This document shows positions 11,054 through 21,583 of a stretch of DNA of 64,000 nucleotides, one piece after another. Within the stretch, counting starts at the first letter, position 1; each line of letters starts with the position of its first letter. The stretch lies in NCBI RefSeq assembly GCF_028453695.1, contig NC_135772.1:4836001-4900000 (forward strand), given 5' to 3'. A program made the translations under genes and the position numbers. The notes beneath the pieces were generated by a model, which worked only from the letters and a program-made list of their open reading frames with translations, was not told where the DNA came from and did not search any database. This DNA is from Augochlora pura. Its lineage: Eukaryota; Arthropoda; Insecta; Hymenoptera; Halictidae.

Positions 11054-13589
11054 TAGTCTGAACAGCTTGCTATTCGAGGCAGTGGCGTTGACCATTCACT
11101 CCTCACAACGAAACAGACGTAGAAAAAATGGAAGAAAGAACATTAAGGACAAACTTCTCGTCTCGCGTATACTCTAAACTTATGATTATCTAAAACACTT
11201 TTTTCCCTTTCTTTTTCTTTTTAATGCTAATGTGCCTCCTCAACACGTTTTTATTTGAAATGATCGAAGCGAAGAAGTCGGACAAGTCCCGGAGAAAAGG
11301 CACTATACGTCTATTAAATATAGTATTCGACTCTCTCGATCGTACAAAGTATACTACGATACAAATCATCGTGTGTGTGTGTTTCGCATCTTCGCGTTTT
11401 TTCGCATCGTAGCAAAAATTCTCCTCGAGCCGAGTCAAAGAAATAATTCCAGATCTCGCCGATAAGCGCTCCCATAATCTTTGAATTATAAATTTCGATC
11501 CGCCGGTCGGGAACTTTTACGAATCCGATGAATTTCAAGCGTCCAGTGTTTCTAAACGCTGCTTCCTGGGTGAGAAGAAGCGGTTCAAATCGGCCCGCAA
11601 ATCAAGCTTAATTGCACCTCCGTGTCGGATAAAATTTCAATGCATCCTCTCGCGCTCGACTATCGTTCGTTCGCGATCGGAACCCGATAGACGAACGTTG
11701 TAAGTCGTTAGTTACAAAGTGAAAATCAGCGTGCGCGGCAAGATCATGCTGGTATTCGCGATACAGGTCTACAGACACGTTTCACGGTTTGATACTTTTA
11801 TCAATAATTTTACATTCCGCGAGTGCAGGTAGTGCTATTGCTTCTTCTCGTGCTTGCACGGTTCAACAATTTTCGACTTTTTGCACTTTGCATCTCTCTC
11901 CCAAAATCCCAGTTGTCGAATTGTCTCGAGCAAAATTCTCCATTTGCTTATTTAACGACAAATCACGGTCTCAGCCCTAGCAAATTTCACGTTACAACTA
12001 AAATTACGATTCGAAGTCCGTATACCGATCAGCGTGCAAGCCTCTCGAGGTGCAAGTTTATTTTTGCTCGGTGTTCCAAGTTATTCTAAATTACGTACAA
12101 CTACGTAAAGAATTCTCGTAATTTACGTAAGAGACAGGCCGGCATTTATCATCTTGTTCTCGTTTTGTTTCGTCGCTAATTGAAACGCTCCAAACAAACA
12201 CACTACCCTCTCGTTGCACAAGCGCTCGAACGTATTTTTCCTCATTTCTTTCAAAAAGTTACATGCAAAGTTTTCCCTCATTTTTTCATTCCTTTTTCCT
12301 TCGCCCCTTCATTCTTTTCCCTTGTAACAATCGCAACTATTGTCGATTAAATTCTATATTGCACTAGCTATAATTATATAAAATATATATCTAACGGTAG
12401 GCTTAGCTTTTTTTTTCTTTTGAAGTATACCCTTTTAGGCACAGTTTATTCCGGAATTAGTTTTGGATTCGAACGGAAGCCGGAAGTAGGTGGTATGTGA
12501 CGAAGCAGGAGGCACGGCAGTTCTGTCGACCGATCGGCTTTTCGTTGCCGACCGTCTCACGTGATTCTATTTTAAAGAGACAAAAAGGAAGCGCCGTAGA
12601 AGCGAGTTCTATGAAGTCACTGGAAGAAACAGTTTGTTCGCAATGCAGGGGGTCTGTCGTCAGACGATTGACAAACGAAGAATCATCGTCATCGTCGTTC
12701 GGCAATGCTCTGCGCTCTCTATCGTTTTCCCCGTTCAAAACAAAGACAAGTGTCTATATGTACAATTATTGTCGCCTAAAATTTTGATTTAACATCCGAC
12801 GAAAACAAGAGTCCCCTCCCCCCGTCGTCTCGCTCCGCGAATTCTATGCGTCGTCGTCTACGATAACGAGAGAAAGAAATGTCCGAGAATGATCAGAATC
12901 ATTGCATCGTTTGCTCGCTTTGAAACGCAGAAATCGTACAAACAGAATCTTTACTCATCCCTGGTTAAGTACATACGGATACTTCAGGTACCAAGAACAA
13001 TCGTAACAATAAACAAGACTCCGAGTACTGTAACTAAAAAAAAAAAAAAAGAAAACAGTTGATTCAAAGACAAAAAAAGAAATAAACGATTTAATTGCCC
13101 TAAATTGCTTCGGAAATATAAAAATTTGCGCTGCATGCATGCATCGGTAATATTTAGTCAACACTTACGCTATACCACAGTAAAAACTACACGTTTGGTA
13201 CTATAAATTGATAATGCGGCTAATAATATGTTGCCTCTAAAAAAAAAAAAGAAAACGATCGAGCATCGCTCACAAAAATGTTAAGCATACGATTAAAAAA
13301 AAAACAAGGAAAAAAATCACATGATCGAAATATACTCTTAACTTTAATACGCTTTATATGCAGCTGGTATAATCATCCAATGATAAATGATTTTAACAAT
13401 ATAAAATATTCGTATACTTCTATTTTTAAACGAACATCTTATCGGAATAGCGTTTTTTTCAGTAAATCATTTCCTACAACGCAATAATCGCTTTTAGCAT
13501 GTTCAAGAAACGAGAAAACTACTTCGACAGTGAATTCTCCAGACCTTGGTATGCAAGTATGTTTTTTTTTTGTTTAAAAATGAAAGGAG

Positions 13590-13615
13590 TAGAAGAAGAA
13601 GAAGAAGAAGAAGAA
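13590..13615. repeat. (GAA)n microsatellite
   Basis: About eight AGA/GAA trinucleotide units in a non-coding, A/T-rich stretch that may be the 3' UTR of the C2H2 gene (on that transcript it reads UUC). Confidence 0.85.
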
Positions 13616-14044
13616 AGTACGATAGCATTGAGAACAAACCTGTACATCGAATAGCGGATACTGCTAATGATTAAAAATGGCGGGAAGCTAGCTATGTAGG
13701 AACGTATACTATTAAGTATAATCACATTTAAATACTGACGCAATAGTGAAGTTCCTTGGCACACCAATCAATATCGCGTCAATACCTAAATATTTTTACG
13801 AATAACGTATGTCTTAATTCATATACATATATGCGGGACACACAGTAGTACATCTACGAATATATAGTCGAGGTTCCTTAGTTTTTTCCTGATATGTTGC
13901 ATAATGCGAAAAATATTGTTCTCTGTTCCACTCTAACGGCGATGGCAAGTATATTATTGGTTCACTGACAACGGGGCACGTAGGTTTCGACACCGAGGGC
14001 AACGGAAAAATTCTTCGTCGACAACGTTCCGCAGGACTGACCCC

Positions 14045-14067
14045 CTCTCTCTCTCTCTCTCTCTCTC
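14045..14067. repeat. (CT)n microsatellite
   Basis: A run of about 11 CT dinucleotides roughly 190 bp beyond the stop codon of the minus-strand C2H2 gene. Confidence 0.9.
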
Positions 14068-14253
14068 GCTCCCACCGATGGTTTGTACAACGAGCATACT
14101 ACTGTGCATCTCTCCTTAATAAATCAGTACATATTCATTACAATCACAATATGCATGACATCCTATGCAAAAAGTTCTGGTCGAAATGGAGTTGGAGAAC
14201 TTGTACTATGGTAAGACACGAATCGATGGTACATATTGACAAGGGGGATAATT

Positions 14254-15638
14254 CTAGCTGCATAATCCCGACGGATCGACGAGACCGCGCGCAATCAGCT
14301 CCGCCGTTGCGGGATCGCCGGCTTGTTTGCCGCTCGAGTGCTGCGGAGGAGTCTGTTGTGCATGAGGCTCGAAATGGGAACGAACATGGAACATAAATTC
14401 AGCCTTATCCGTGAAATCTGTACGACACATAAGACAGAAGTGCCTTTCCGAGGCGTACGGTTGCGGCGGCGCCGCGGATCCTGGGAAATACGGCGCCGCG
14501 TGTTGCGGTGGGGCCGACGCCTCCAAATGAGACCTTGTAACAGAAAGATAGAACAATTGTCAATGATCTCCGTTCAACCAAACGATCAAATAAATGCCGT
14601 AGGATCATCGAATCCTCGGAGCAGATGAATATTACCGGGCGTGCTGCATCCATTCTTCCCTTGTAGCCAGTGCTCTGCCGCAAAGTTCGCACGCCCAACT
14701 GACCGGCTCCTCTTTCAGCTTGTGTATAGTATCTGGGCGAGATTGTTGCTGCTGTTGTTGTTGCTGCTGTTGCTGAGCCTGCTGTTGCTGTTGCTGCTGC
14801 TGCTGAGCTTGCTGCTGTTGCTGATCGGTGTTCGGAACGGTCGGCGTGGAGAGCGGCGCCACCCCCGGTCTATGTCTCAGCTTGTTCATGTGAATAACTA
14901 GCTTATCTCTACGCGCGAACGCTTTCCCTGCAAACAATAAAAATCGTTTTAGAAGGAGCTCGGTCCTGGGAAATCGGTATAAAGGTTGAAGGCTGCGCGT
15001 GCAGGATACTCACCACAAACTTCGCAAGAGTACGGCTTCTCCCCGGTATGGATACGCATATGTATAACGAGTTTGTCCTTGCGGGCTAGGCCTTTGCCGC
15101 AGACTGTGCAAGCGAACGCTTTTGTCGCGGGCTCGCCGGTATTGGTAGCTTTCGAAGCAAATCCCGGACGAGAAGGTACATTGTTTGTCGTTCTTAACGG
15201 CTGGTTTACAGACGGAGCTCTGCTCCCAAACTGCTGATCCATCGCGCCGGGGAACGGGGCCATCACTCCGCCAGGGCGCATCGCTGCTGAGTAATCTGGG
15301 GACCTATTTAAAGTTCATACAATTGCGATAACATTTCTCCGGCATTGGATACTTTCGAATGTACTTTGGCAAGTTTGAATAAGTTTTAGAAGGTTATTGT
15401 TAAATACTCACCAGGTTCCGATCGAACGTAGCACCCGCACACCGTCGTCGTAGCCAAGGCCGTCGTCCGGCAACGTGAACGTAGGATTCGGAGTCTGGGG
15501 TGTTGCTGGCGGGCCGGGTCCTGCGAGTCTCGCTTGTGCAGCTTGTTGTGCCATGTGCTGTTGCACAGCAGCATGGGCCACCGCGTGCGCCTCGACGTAA
15601 GCGGATCGCTGCTGTTGCTGCTGACTACCATTAGACAT
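14254..15638 (-). CDS. C2H2 zinc-finger protein with polyglutamine linker
   Basis: Four coding exons: 15638-15412, 15303-15014, 14927-14636, 14533-14254, with matching phases (2, 1, 2); 362 aa from the ATG at 15638. The N-terminus is Q-, A- and H-rich (MSNGSQQQQQ). Four C2H2 fingers follow: CTVCGKGLARKDKLVIHMRIH, the linker TGEKPY, a CEVCGKAFARRDKLVIHMNK finger ending in H-x4-H, CELCGRALATREEWMQHARSH-type, and CLMCRTDFTDKAEFMFHVRSH-type. Fingers 2 and 3 are each split by an intron. A long CAG/CTG-encoded polyQ tract (14741-14822) lies between fingers 2 and 3. Likely a sequence-specific nuclear regulator. The nearly identical ARKDKLVIHM/ARRDKLVIHM helices are distinctive, but I cannot fix an orthologue. 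The start may be internal to a longer gene with a ZAD (see 21584-22869). Confidence 0.88.
14741..14822 (-). repeat. CAG/CTG repeat encoding polyQ
   Basis: Imperfect glutamine codon runs (CAG and CAA mixed, broken by single alanines) within exon 3 of the C2H2 gene. Mixed codons suggest a moderately stable tract. Confidence 0.9.
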
Positions 15639-17080
15639 CTTGTCTTTGTCCGCGCCCTATTAATCGTTTATTTGCTCTTGTATCGCTCTAGATGGCTACA
15701 CACCGACCCGCGAATTACGCCGTACAGATCGTACATAGCGTACAAAGTGTACAGAGTAACTCGGCGGTCCCTCGTCAAGAAGCATCGTCGGAATCGTATT
15801 CTACGTCGTCGCCTAGACAACCTAATAATCTCTTCTACCCTCGTAATCTTCTTTAAAAGTCCTTTGAAAGAAACGAGACCACTGCGAAGACGTTCCTACC
15901 GTCGTGTAACCAACTACCATAAACGAGGACTGGGGTAAGAAAGTGAACGAGTCGCGGGTGAAGTTCAAGCTAAAGGAACTCTCGAGAAAAACTCTCGCGA
16001 GCTTTGCGACGGCGTTTCGTCGACAAAGTTACACGTGGTGGTTGCCGCTCCGACCTCGAGTGGCATCCAAAGAGCTGCAATTAGCATTTATCTGTAACCC
16101 GGGGGGGACACGCGAGTCACGGTTAAGGAGATACCGCGTTTTACGTGCCGTATCTGAAACGACGAGAGATTCGAATGTCAATAAACTCCGCCCACGATCG
16201 AAAATAATAAGTTTACGATCCGTCGAACGGAACCGTTCGGAGATAACGCGGTCGAGGCGCGTCCAACAGGAATCCGCCGATTCGCCGGTAGTTTTTCAAA
16301 CTGCGAACGGAATTATATTTTCGCGGCACGGATCGAGAGGAGCGAAAATAACAGTCGAGGGAAACAATAGTAAAGAGTGTGCGCCGCGTGTGCACACCCC
16401 GTTGTAACGCATCGGCCCCCCCCGCGCTTGCTACAAAATCGAACGCGCTCGGCCTATACCGGCGAACAATATTTCGCGATATTTCTATCAACTCTCGCGC
16501 ACAAAAGCGTAACGGCTTCGGAGCCAATATGGGAAAACGATTAATCACGAGGACAGAGGCGAGCGGAGCGCGCACGAAGGCGCATTCTGTGCCAAATATC
16601 TGTTAACGATAATCGATATTTAGTAGAAACAGAGGTGTATCACAGGGCTCTCGCACTCTCCGCACAAAATCGTGCCCGCTTTTCGAGGGCCGCCGCCGCG
16701 GAAGCAACGAAAAACTGGACCGGCTAAGCGACCACGGTGCGCGACTTGCTGTCCAGATGCGTGGAGTCTGGACCAGATCGGAAAATCGGAGGAACGCTTC
16801 GACGACGGAAACAAACGATAAATTTATTGGTCCACGTGACGATCGTTCCAGAAGGCGGCGAGTCGGAAGAGCGTATCGAGAATCGTCGCATCACCACCGG
16901 GGAAACATCATAGGAGCCTGCATAGCCCCGGAGACGACGTCGAAAATACATAAAAGAGAAGAACTTTCGAAGCAGCCGAAAAGATCTCTTTCGAAGCAGG
17001 CTCCTCCGTCAAGGTCCGCCGGGAGAGAACGATGACCGAAAAGAGAGACAAAGGGAGACAGACGCAGAGAGGCAGGCAAC

Positions 17081-17082
<2 letters not shown>

Positions 17083-17118
<36 letters not shown>
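17083..17118. repeat. (GA)n microsatellite
   Basis: About 18 uninterrupted GA dinucleotides within the polypurine block; a typical GAGA-factor-type sequence. Confidence 0.9.
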
Positions 17119-17120
<2 letters not shown>

Positions 17121-17816
17121 CGAGGAGAGAGACGGGTCGAGGGATAGAGACGGGAAGAAGGGTCCGGGTGGAAGAAGAGAGACAGAAGGAGTTCGGCTTA
17201 CAAAGCCAGACACGATCGTTCCCACAAAAGACGGGAAAAGTTATCGGGTCTATCTTCGCGCTCACATACCTACAGTTCCGACGGGATGCAGACGAGGAAG
17301 AAAAACGCAACCTCCGATCAATGGGGACGGGTCTCGGACGTCCTGGAGGAACGCGCGATATCACTGGGGGATGTCACTAGCGATTGTACAGCACGTCACT
17401 TTGTCCTGGTTCCCATGCCGGTGGTGGTCGCCGAACTGGGTGAAAAAAATCGGGACTACCGAGGGTCTGGCTCGTCTGGCTGGTCTCCGGCTGGCTCTCG
17501 CGATGCAACACCAAGGATCCACCGATCGGTAGTCGGCTAGACCTCGAACCGGCCTTTACCGAGAGAGGATTATCGCGGTCGCGGCACGCGCGTTCTTTCT
17601 TTTCGCGACGCCACGAAAGAATCTCGCGTTTTACGGGGCAACCGGAGTGTGTCCCGTGGAGCTAGCCGCCGATTCCCGGCGCGGGAGGATGTAAGGACAA
17701 AGAGACGAAAAAAAACCGCCTGGCGGGCAAGCAGAGGGGATAGCCGCGAGAGCGAGAGACGGAGAAAGAGAGCGAGGGAGAGACCGAGTGAGAGAAGAGG
17801 GGTGGCGTGGAGGGAG

Positions 17817-17839
17817 GGAGAGAGAGAGAGAGAGAGAGG
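17817..17839. repeat. (GA)n microsatellite
   Basis: A GGGA/GAGA run of roughly ten dinucleotides within the polypurine block. Confidence 0.85.
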
Positions 17840-18003
17840 CAGAGAGGGATGGAAGGAGAGCAAGAGAGCCGGGGTAAGTCGAAGAAGGGAGACGGAGCGA
17901 CGAGGGCTACGCGAGGGAAGAACAGAGCTAGCCAATCACGGGAACGGGGGAGAAGGAGACGCGCGGCTAAGAAAGCAGAGATAGAAAGAGACGAAATAGC
18001 CGG

Positions 18004-18438
18004 TGACACACGAATGCAGCGCGGCGTAACGATATCGAGTGGAGGTCCCCGCGGAATGCACCGTGCAGCCGGAGCAGCCGGGCCTTGGAGAGCGAGAGAA
18101 AAACGGTGATACCGATAGGGTAACAACGCGGTGCGGAGAGAAATGGAGCAAGAGAGTCGGAGAGGACACGGAGAGTGGAGCGTACTCGGGCAACTTTCCG
18201 AAAAATCGTCGCGTAATCGTTCTCGCGAGGAGGCACGAGGTTACCGGGGTGCTCTCCGATGACGAAGCAGTTGGACAGGGTGGCACAGCCGCTGAATGAC
18301 ACTGAACGGGGAGGAAAAAAGAATAGAGAGGATCGGGAGAGAAGCGATACACGGACGAGACAGCGCGGTGCAACGATATCGAATGGTGATCCCCGCGGAA
18401 CGTATCGTGGCCAGCGCGACGTCGAGAGCGAGAGGGAG
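18004..18438. repeat. Diverged direct duplication, about 340-bp period, in the CpG island
   Basis: Two blocks (about 18004-18100 and 18346-18438) share a clear alignment: GACACACGAAT..CAGCGCGGCG..ACGATATCGAGTGG..TCCCCGCGGAA against GATACACGGAC..CAGCGCGGTG..ACGATATCGAATGG..TCCCCGCGGAA, both followed by a GAGAGCGAGAG stretch. Substitutions and small indels show it is not recent. Confidence 0.6.
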
Positions 18439-18803
18439 AAAGGGGAACCGGGGGATAGGGTGGATCGCGGCTGCGAGGAAGGAAGGGAGAAAGGGAGCAA
18501 GGGAAGGAAAGAAAGACAGGGAAGCCCTAGAGAGACAAGTATGCGCGCGAAGAGACCGTGTATACCTTGCGTCTCGTGTACACAGACTACCGTGTGACTC
18601 GGCTGCCGGATACACACAATGACGGAAGAGAGCAGCGTAGCAGTAGTCGACGGCGGCGTCGGCGGCAGCGGCGGCGCTCTGCAGTGCGTCGGCCCGCTGA
18701 CCTTGACACTGACATTGACTGAGCGAGCGAGAGAGACGAAGCGGGGGGCTGTACATATCGTCGAACGATACGCGCGATTAAGCGAAACTAAACGCGAGAC
18801 GGT

Positions 18804-18840
18804 ACGTCGCGTCGCGTCGCGTCGCATCGCGGCGTCGCGT
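18804..18840. repeat. (CGTCG)n short tandem repeat
   Basis: Four GTCGC units followed by degenerate copies in the CpG-rich region. Confidence 0.8.
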
Positions 18841-18921
18841 AGCCCCGCGTCGGAAGTCCCCGCGCGAACACGTTAAAGGAAACGAGACTAGCCGCAGAGA
18901 ACGAGAAAGAGAGAGGGACAC

Positions 18922-18940
18922 GGAGAGAGAGAGAGAGAGA
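18922..18940. repeat. (GA)n microsatellite
   Basis: A short GAGA run near the end of the polypurine block. Confidence 0.85.
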
Positions 18941-19548
18941 CCACTACCACAGCTACCTCGGTTTTCTTTGCTCGACCTGGCCCCCTTCGTCGAACCGAAC
19001 GCGGGATCAACGATCAACCGGGTAACGAGAGACTTCGTCGAGACCGTTTACGACGTTTATTCGAAAGTCTAGAAACAGGTTTTCAGAGATGCAGACCTGT
19101 GGCTCGGCTCCTCGTTGCACCTGTGCCCGGGACAAGGAGATCCAAGGGGTCAACCAGAAGGGGTGGGGATCGAACAATCTTGGATTGGGGAGCGACGAGA
19201 CGCGTAGAGCGAGAGAGAAAAATGGAAATGCTGCGAGCGGGACGCGGAACGGCTTAAAAGATGAGAGCAGAGAGCCGAGCAGAGGTACAAGTGAGAGAGA
19301 AGAAGAGAGTATCGCCGGGAGAGAGGGAAGACGCGGTGGTATCGAAGGAAAGGGAAAGAAAGAGGGGACTAGGCGAGACGTCGAAGAAAAGGAGAACTGA
19401 CTTTCGCTTTCTGTGCGCGACGCAGCCTAGCCGCGGAGCGTCGATCAATAGCGCCGCGACGGTTGCACACACACGTACGTGCATGCACGGATATCAACCT
19501 ACCATCCTGGGTGCTCGCGTGATCCGTCTCTCTCCCCCATCTCCCTTT

Positions 19549-19603
19549 CTCTCTCTCTCTCTCTCTCTCTGTTCTCCCTCTTTCTCGTTCTCTCTCTCTC
19601 TCT
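19549..19603. repeat. (CT)n tracts
   Basis: Two CT runs (about 19549-19570 and 19590-19603) separated by CT-rich sequence. This is where the purine-rich strand switches from plus to minus. Confidence 0.85.
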
Positions 19604-21093
19604 TGCCGTATCTACTCATCCGTGGTGGTTATCTGTATATTATCCCCTCTACCCGTTGTCTCGACCGATGAGTCGCGTGTGTGAGGGTGGAATTATTGGG
19701 ATCACGCTTCGTTGGACAACGAAGGGGTAGAGCGACAGAGAGAACCAAGGACCTCTGGCTACCGATCAGCGACGCCCCCTGTCCGCTCCATCCTCGTCGC
19801 TCTATTTCCCGCGCCTATACCTTCCTCGTCCCTCGTCTTCGTGCTCGTGTTCGTCGCTTATCGAGTGTACCTACTACGAGCGGAATCGGAAGAAGGTGGA
19901 ACACCGAGAGACTCATAGGTGGTACCACGACGCGAGCGCGTGTCGCGTGAAGGGCTTTTTACGCGGAGCTCGAAATGTGGAACTCGTGTCGGCCACCCAT
20001 CCGACGCATAAACTCACTTTAACGCGTCGTGTCGGAAATTGCCGCGGGAGTTTATGAGCTTGTAAAGAGTCACACCGGTACTTCCTAGGATACGTACGAG
20101 CGACTCGGATAACCCGGTTCCCCGGCTATCCGTGTCCGGCTTGTACGACTATAAATTCCTCCGCTGCCACCCGCTTCGCCGCCCGATTCCCCACACCCGT
20201 TTAACCACCCGCTTACCAGCCACCAACTTAGTTACACCCCGCTTCGCCACCCCATCCGCCGGAACCGAAAAAATTAGCAAACCTCCACACGGCATCGCGA
20301 TATTCCCTCCTCCCCCCCCCCACGCGCGCGAGCGGCTCCGCGTCACGAGTTTTAATGTACCTTTATTAAGCGCGTTGTCGCCTCCATTTGTACGGCACTT
20401 GCTCCCAGTCGTAAAGCACGTGGCTACGCGGAGTTTAAACGTGTCCGATGTCTCGTGAAATCAATTAGAAGCAAATAAACTGGTAACCGTAAACAGACCG
20501 CGCTATGAATCGCACGTACCGCCGGTCCCGCCACTATATTTAGCGGCAAACGTTATGAATAATTTCACTGTCCCTCGGTTATCGAATGTTTCAATCGTAT
20601 TATTCAAATGGAATGTATCTATACGGCGTACACGCTCTCGCTTCGGAATAATTGGCGAATTTACATTCGGCGCCGCGCATAATTGGATTCTTCAGGTGTG
20701 GCGTAAACAAGAAATGTTGGAAAATTGAATTACCCCCCGCACGCACGTCTTTTATTTGTCTCGTTGGCCGCTACACGCTAAATGAAATTTTTAAGTCCCT
20801 TAAACACGAACGGCGTGTAGTATTCCTGTACGAGTTTTAATACGGGAGTGCATCCGTTACTCCATTTTTCAGCTGACGCGAATTTATTTTATACTCCTCG
20901 ACCATTTCACGAATCTTGTCGCACGTGTCGTGACTTGGATGTTTCCGCAGTCATTAAGTTACGTATATAGCGTTCACATACGTGAACAAGGCGTTTTAAA
21001 GATTTCGTAATGTTCAGAAGTATCGCATTTTTCGATAACGCAAATTTGCATTACGATTTTCACCTGTACCGTAGAATGGAGTACATGCCAATA

Positions 21094-21513
21094 TACAGGG
21101 TGTCTCGCAACATGACGAAAATATAGAGGCCGTTTTGAATTGTTTAAATATTCCTGCCCGCATTCGGATAATGCGTCGAATTCTATATGTATAAAGAAAT
21201 ATTAATATCAAATAGGTCCTACAATAAATAGTTACTGAAAGTTCACAGTCACTATTTATTTTAGTAATATATAATACTTTCTTAATACAGAATTAATGCT
21301 TTATCCAAATTCGAGAAGGAATAGACACGATTCCATCTATAAAACTGATGGCTACCTTCATGTTTCGATAAAAAAGCAAAATCGTGTAAAACCAATATCA
21401 GTAGTATACACATGTTGCCTTGTAAACCATGCAACTTCCATCCGAAACATTTTTCGTAGAACGAATATTTTATGAGCTTTTTTATGCCGTTATGTTACGA
21501 GACTCGCCCTGTA
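21094..21513. mobile_element. MITE with TACAGGG...CCCTGTA ends
   Basis: The left end reads TACAGGGTGTCTCGCAACAT and the reverse complement of the right end reads TACAGGGCGAGTCTCGTAAC, followed by similar ATGAC/ATAAC. TA flanks both sides (21092-21093 and 21514-21515). An internal 10-bp inverted repeat (AATAAATAGT / ACTATTTATT) is present, and there is no transposase frame. It sits just beyond ZAD exon 2, within the probable intron. Confidence 0.7.
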
Positions 21514-21583
21514 TAAAATAGAAAAATACAAATTGCGTTGCGTGTAATAAAGATCTAGCTAAGAATAATAAAATGCCACTTAC

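Larger units (their letters stand above)
8301..14253. other. Intergenic plus probable long 3' UTR of the C2H2 gene
   Basis: No gene with recognisable domains. From about 12.4 to 14.25 kb the sequence is rich in A/T homopolymers, a (GAA)n run and a (CT)n run, and probably includes the 3' UTR of the minus-strand C2H2 gene; minus-strand AATAAA occurs at 12445-12450. An orphan TATA promoter (11046) and a possible secreted-peptide frame (11746-12089) are treated separately. The open frame at 10134-10601 is not supported as a gene. Confidence 0.5.
15660..21583 (-). other. Probable large intron / alternative promoter region between ZAD and C2H2 exons
   Basis: No supported coding exon. From about 15.7 to 20.5 kb the DNA is CpG-rich and contains a plus-strand polypurine block (about 17.0-19.4 kb) of GAGA, GGGA and AGAGA words, switching to polypyrimidine at 19.5-19.65 kb. 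Many long open frames here come only from this skewed composition (R/E/G-rich or S/L/P-rich translations). A MITE lies at 21094-21513. The island may hold an alternative first exon for the C2H2 gene. Confidence 0.5.

Noticed and set aside
13042..13056. Poly(A) runs at about 13038-13052 and 13240-13251 as retrogene tails
   Set aside because: No adjacent coding remnant or target duplication. They fit an A/T-rich 3' UTR.
14641..14901. Plus-strand Leu-rich frame resembling a signal or membrane protein
   Set aside because: Antisense of the CAG-encoded polyQ tract; CTG codons read as leucine.
16891..19450. Many 70-290-codon frames on both strands (Ser/Leu/Pro-rich or Arg/Glu/Gly-rich), the longest at 17967-18827 minus
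   Set aside because: They arise from the GA/CT strand bias, which removes stop codons from several frames at once. No domains, splice logic or balanced composition.
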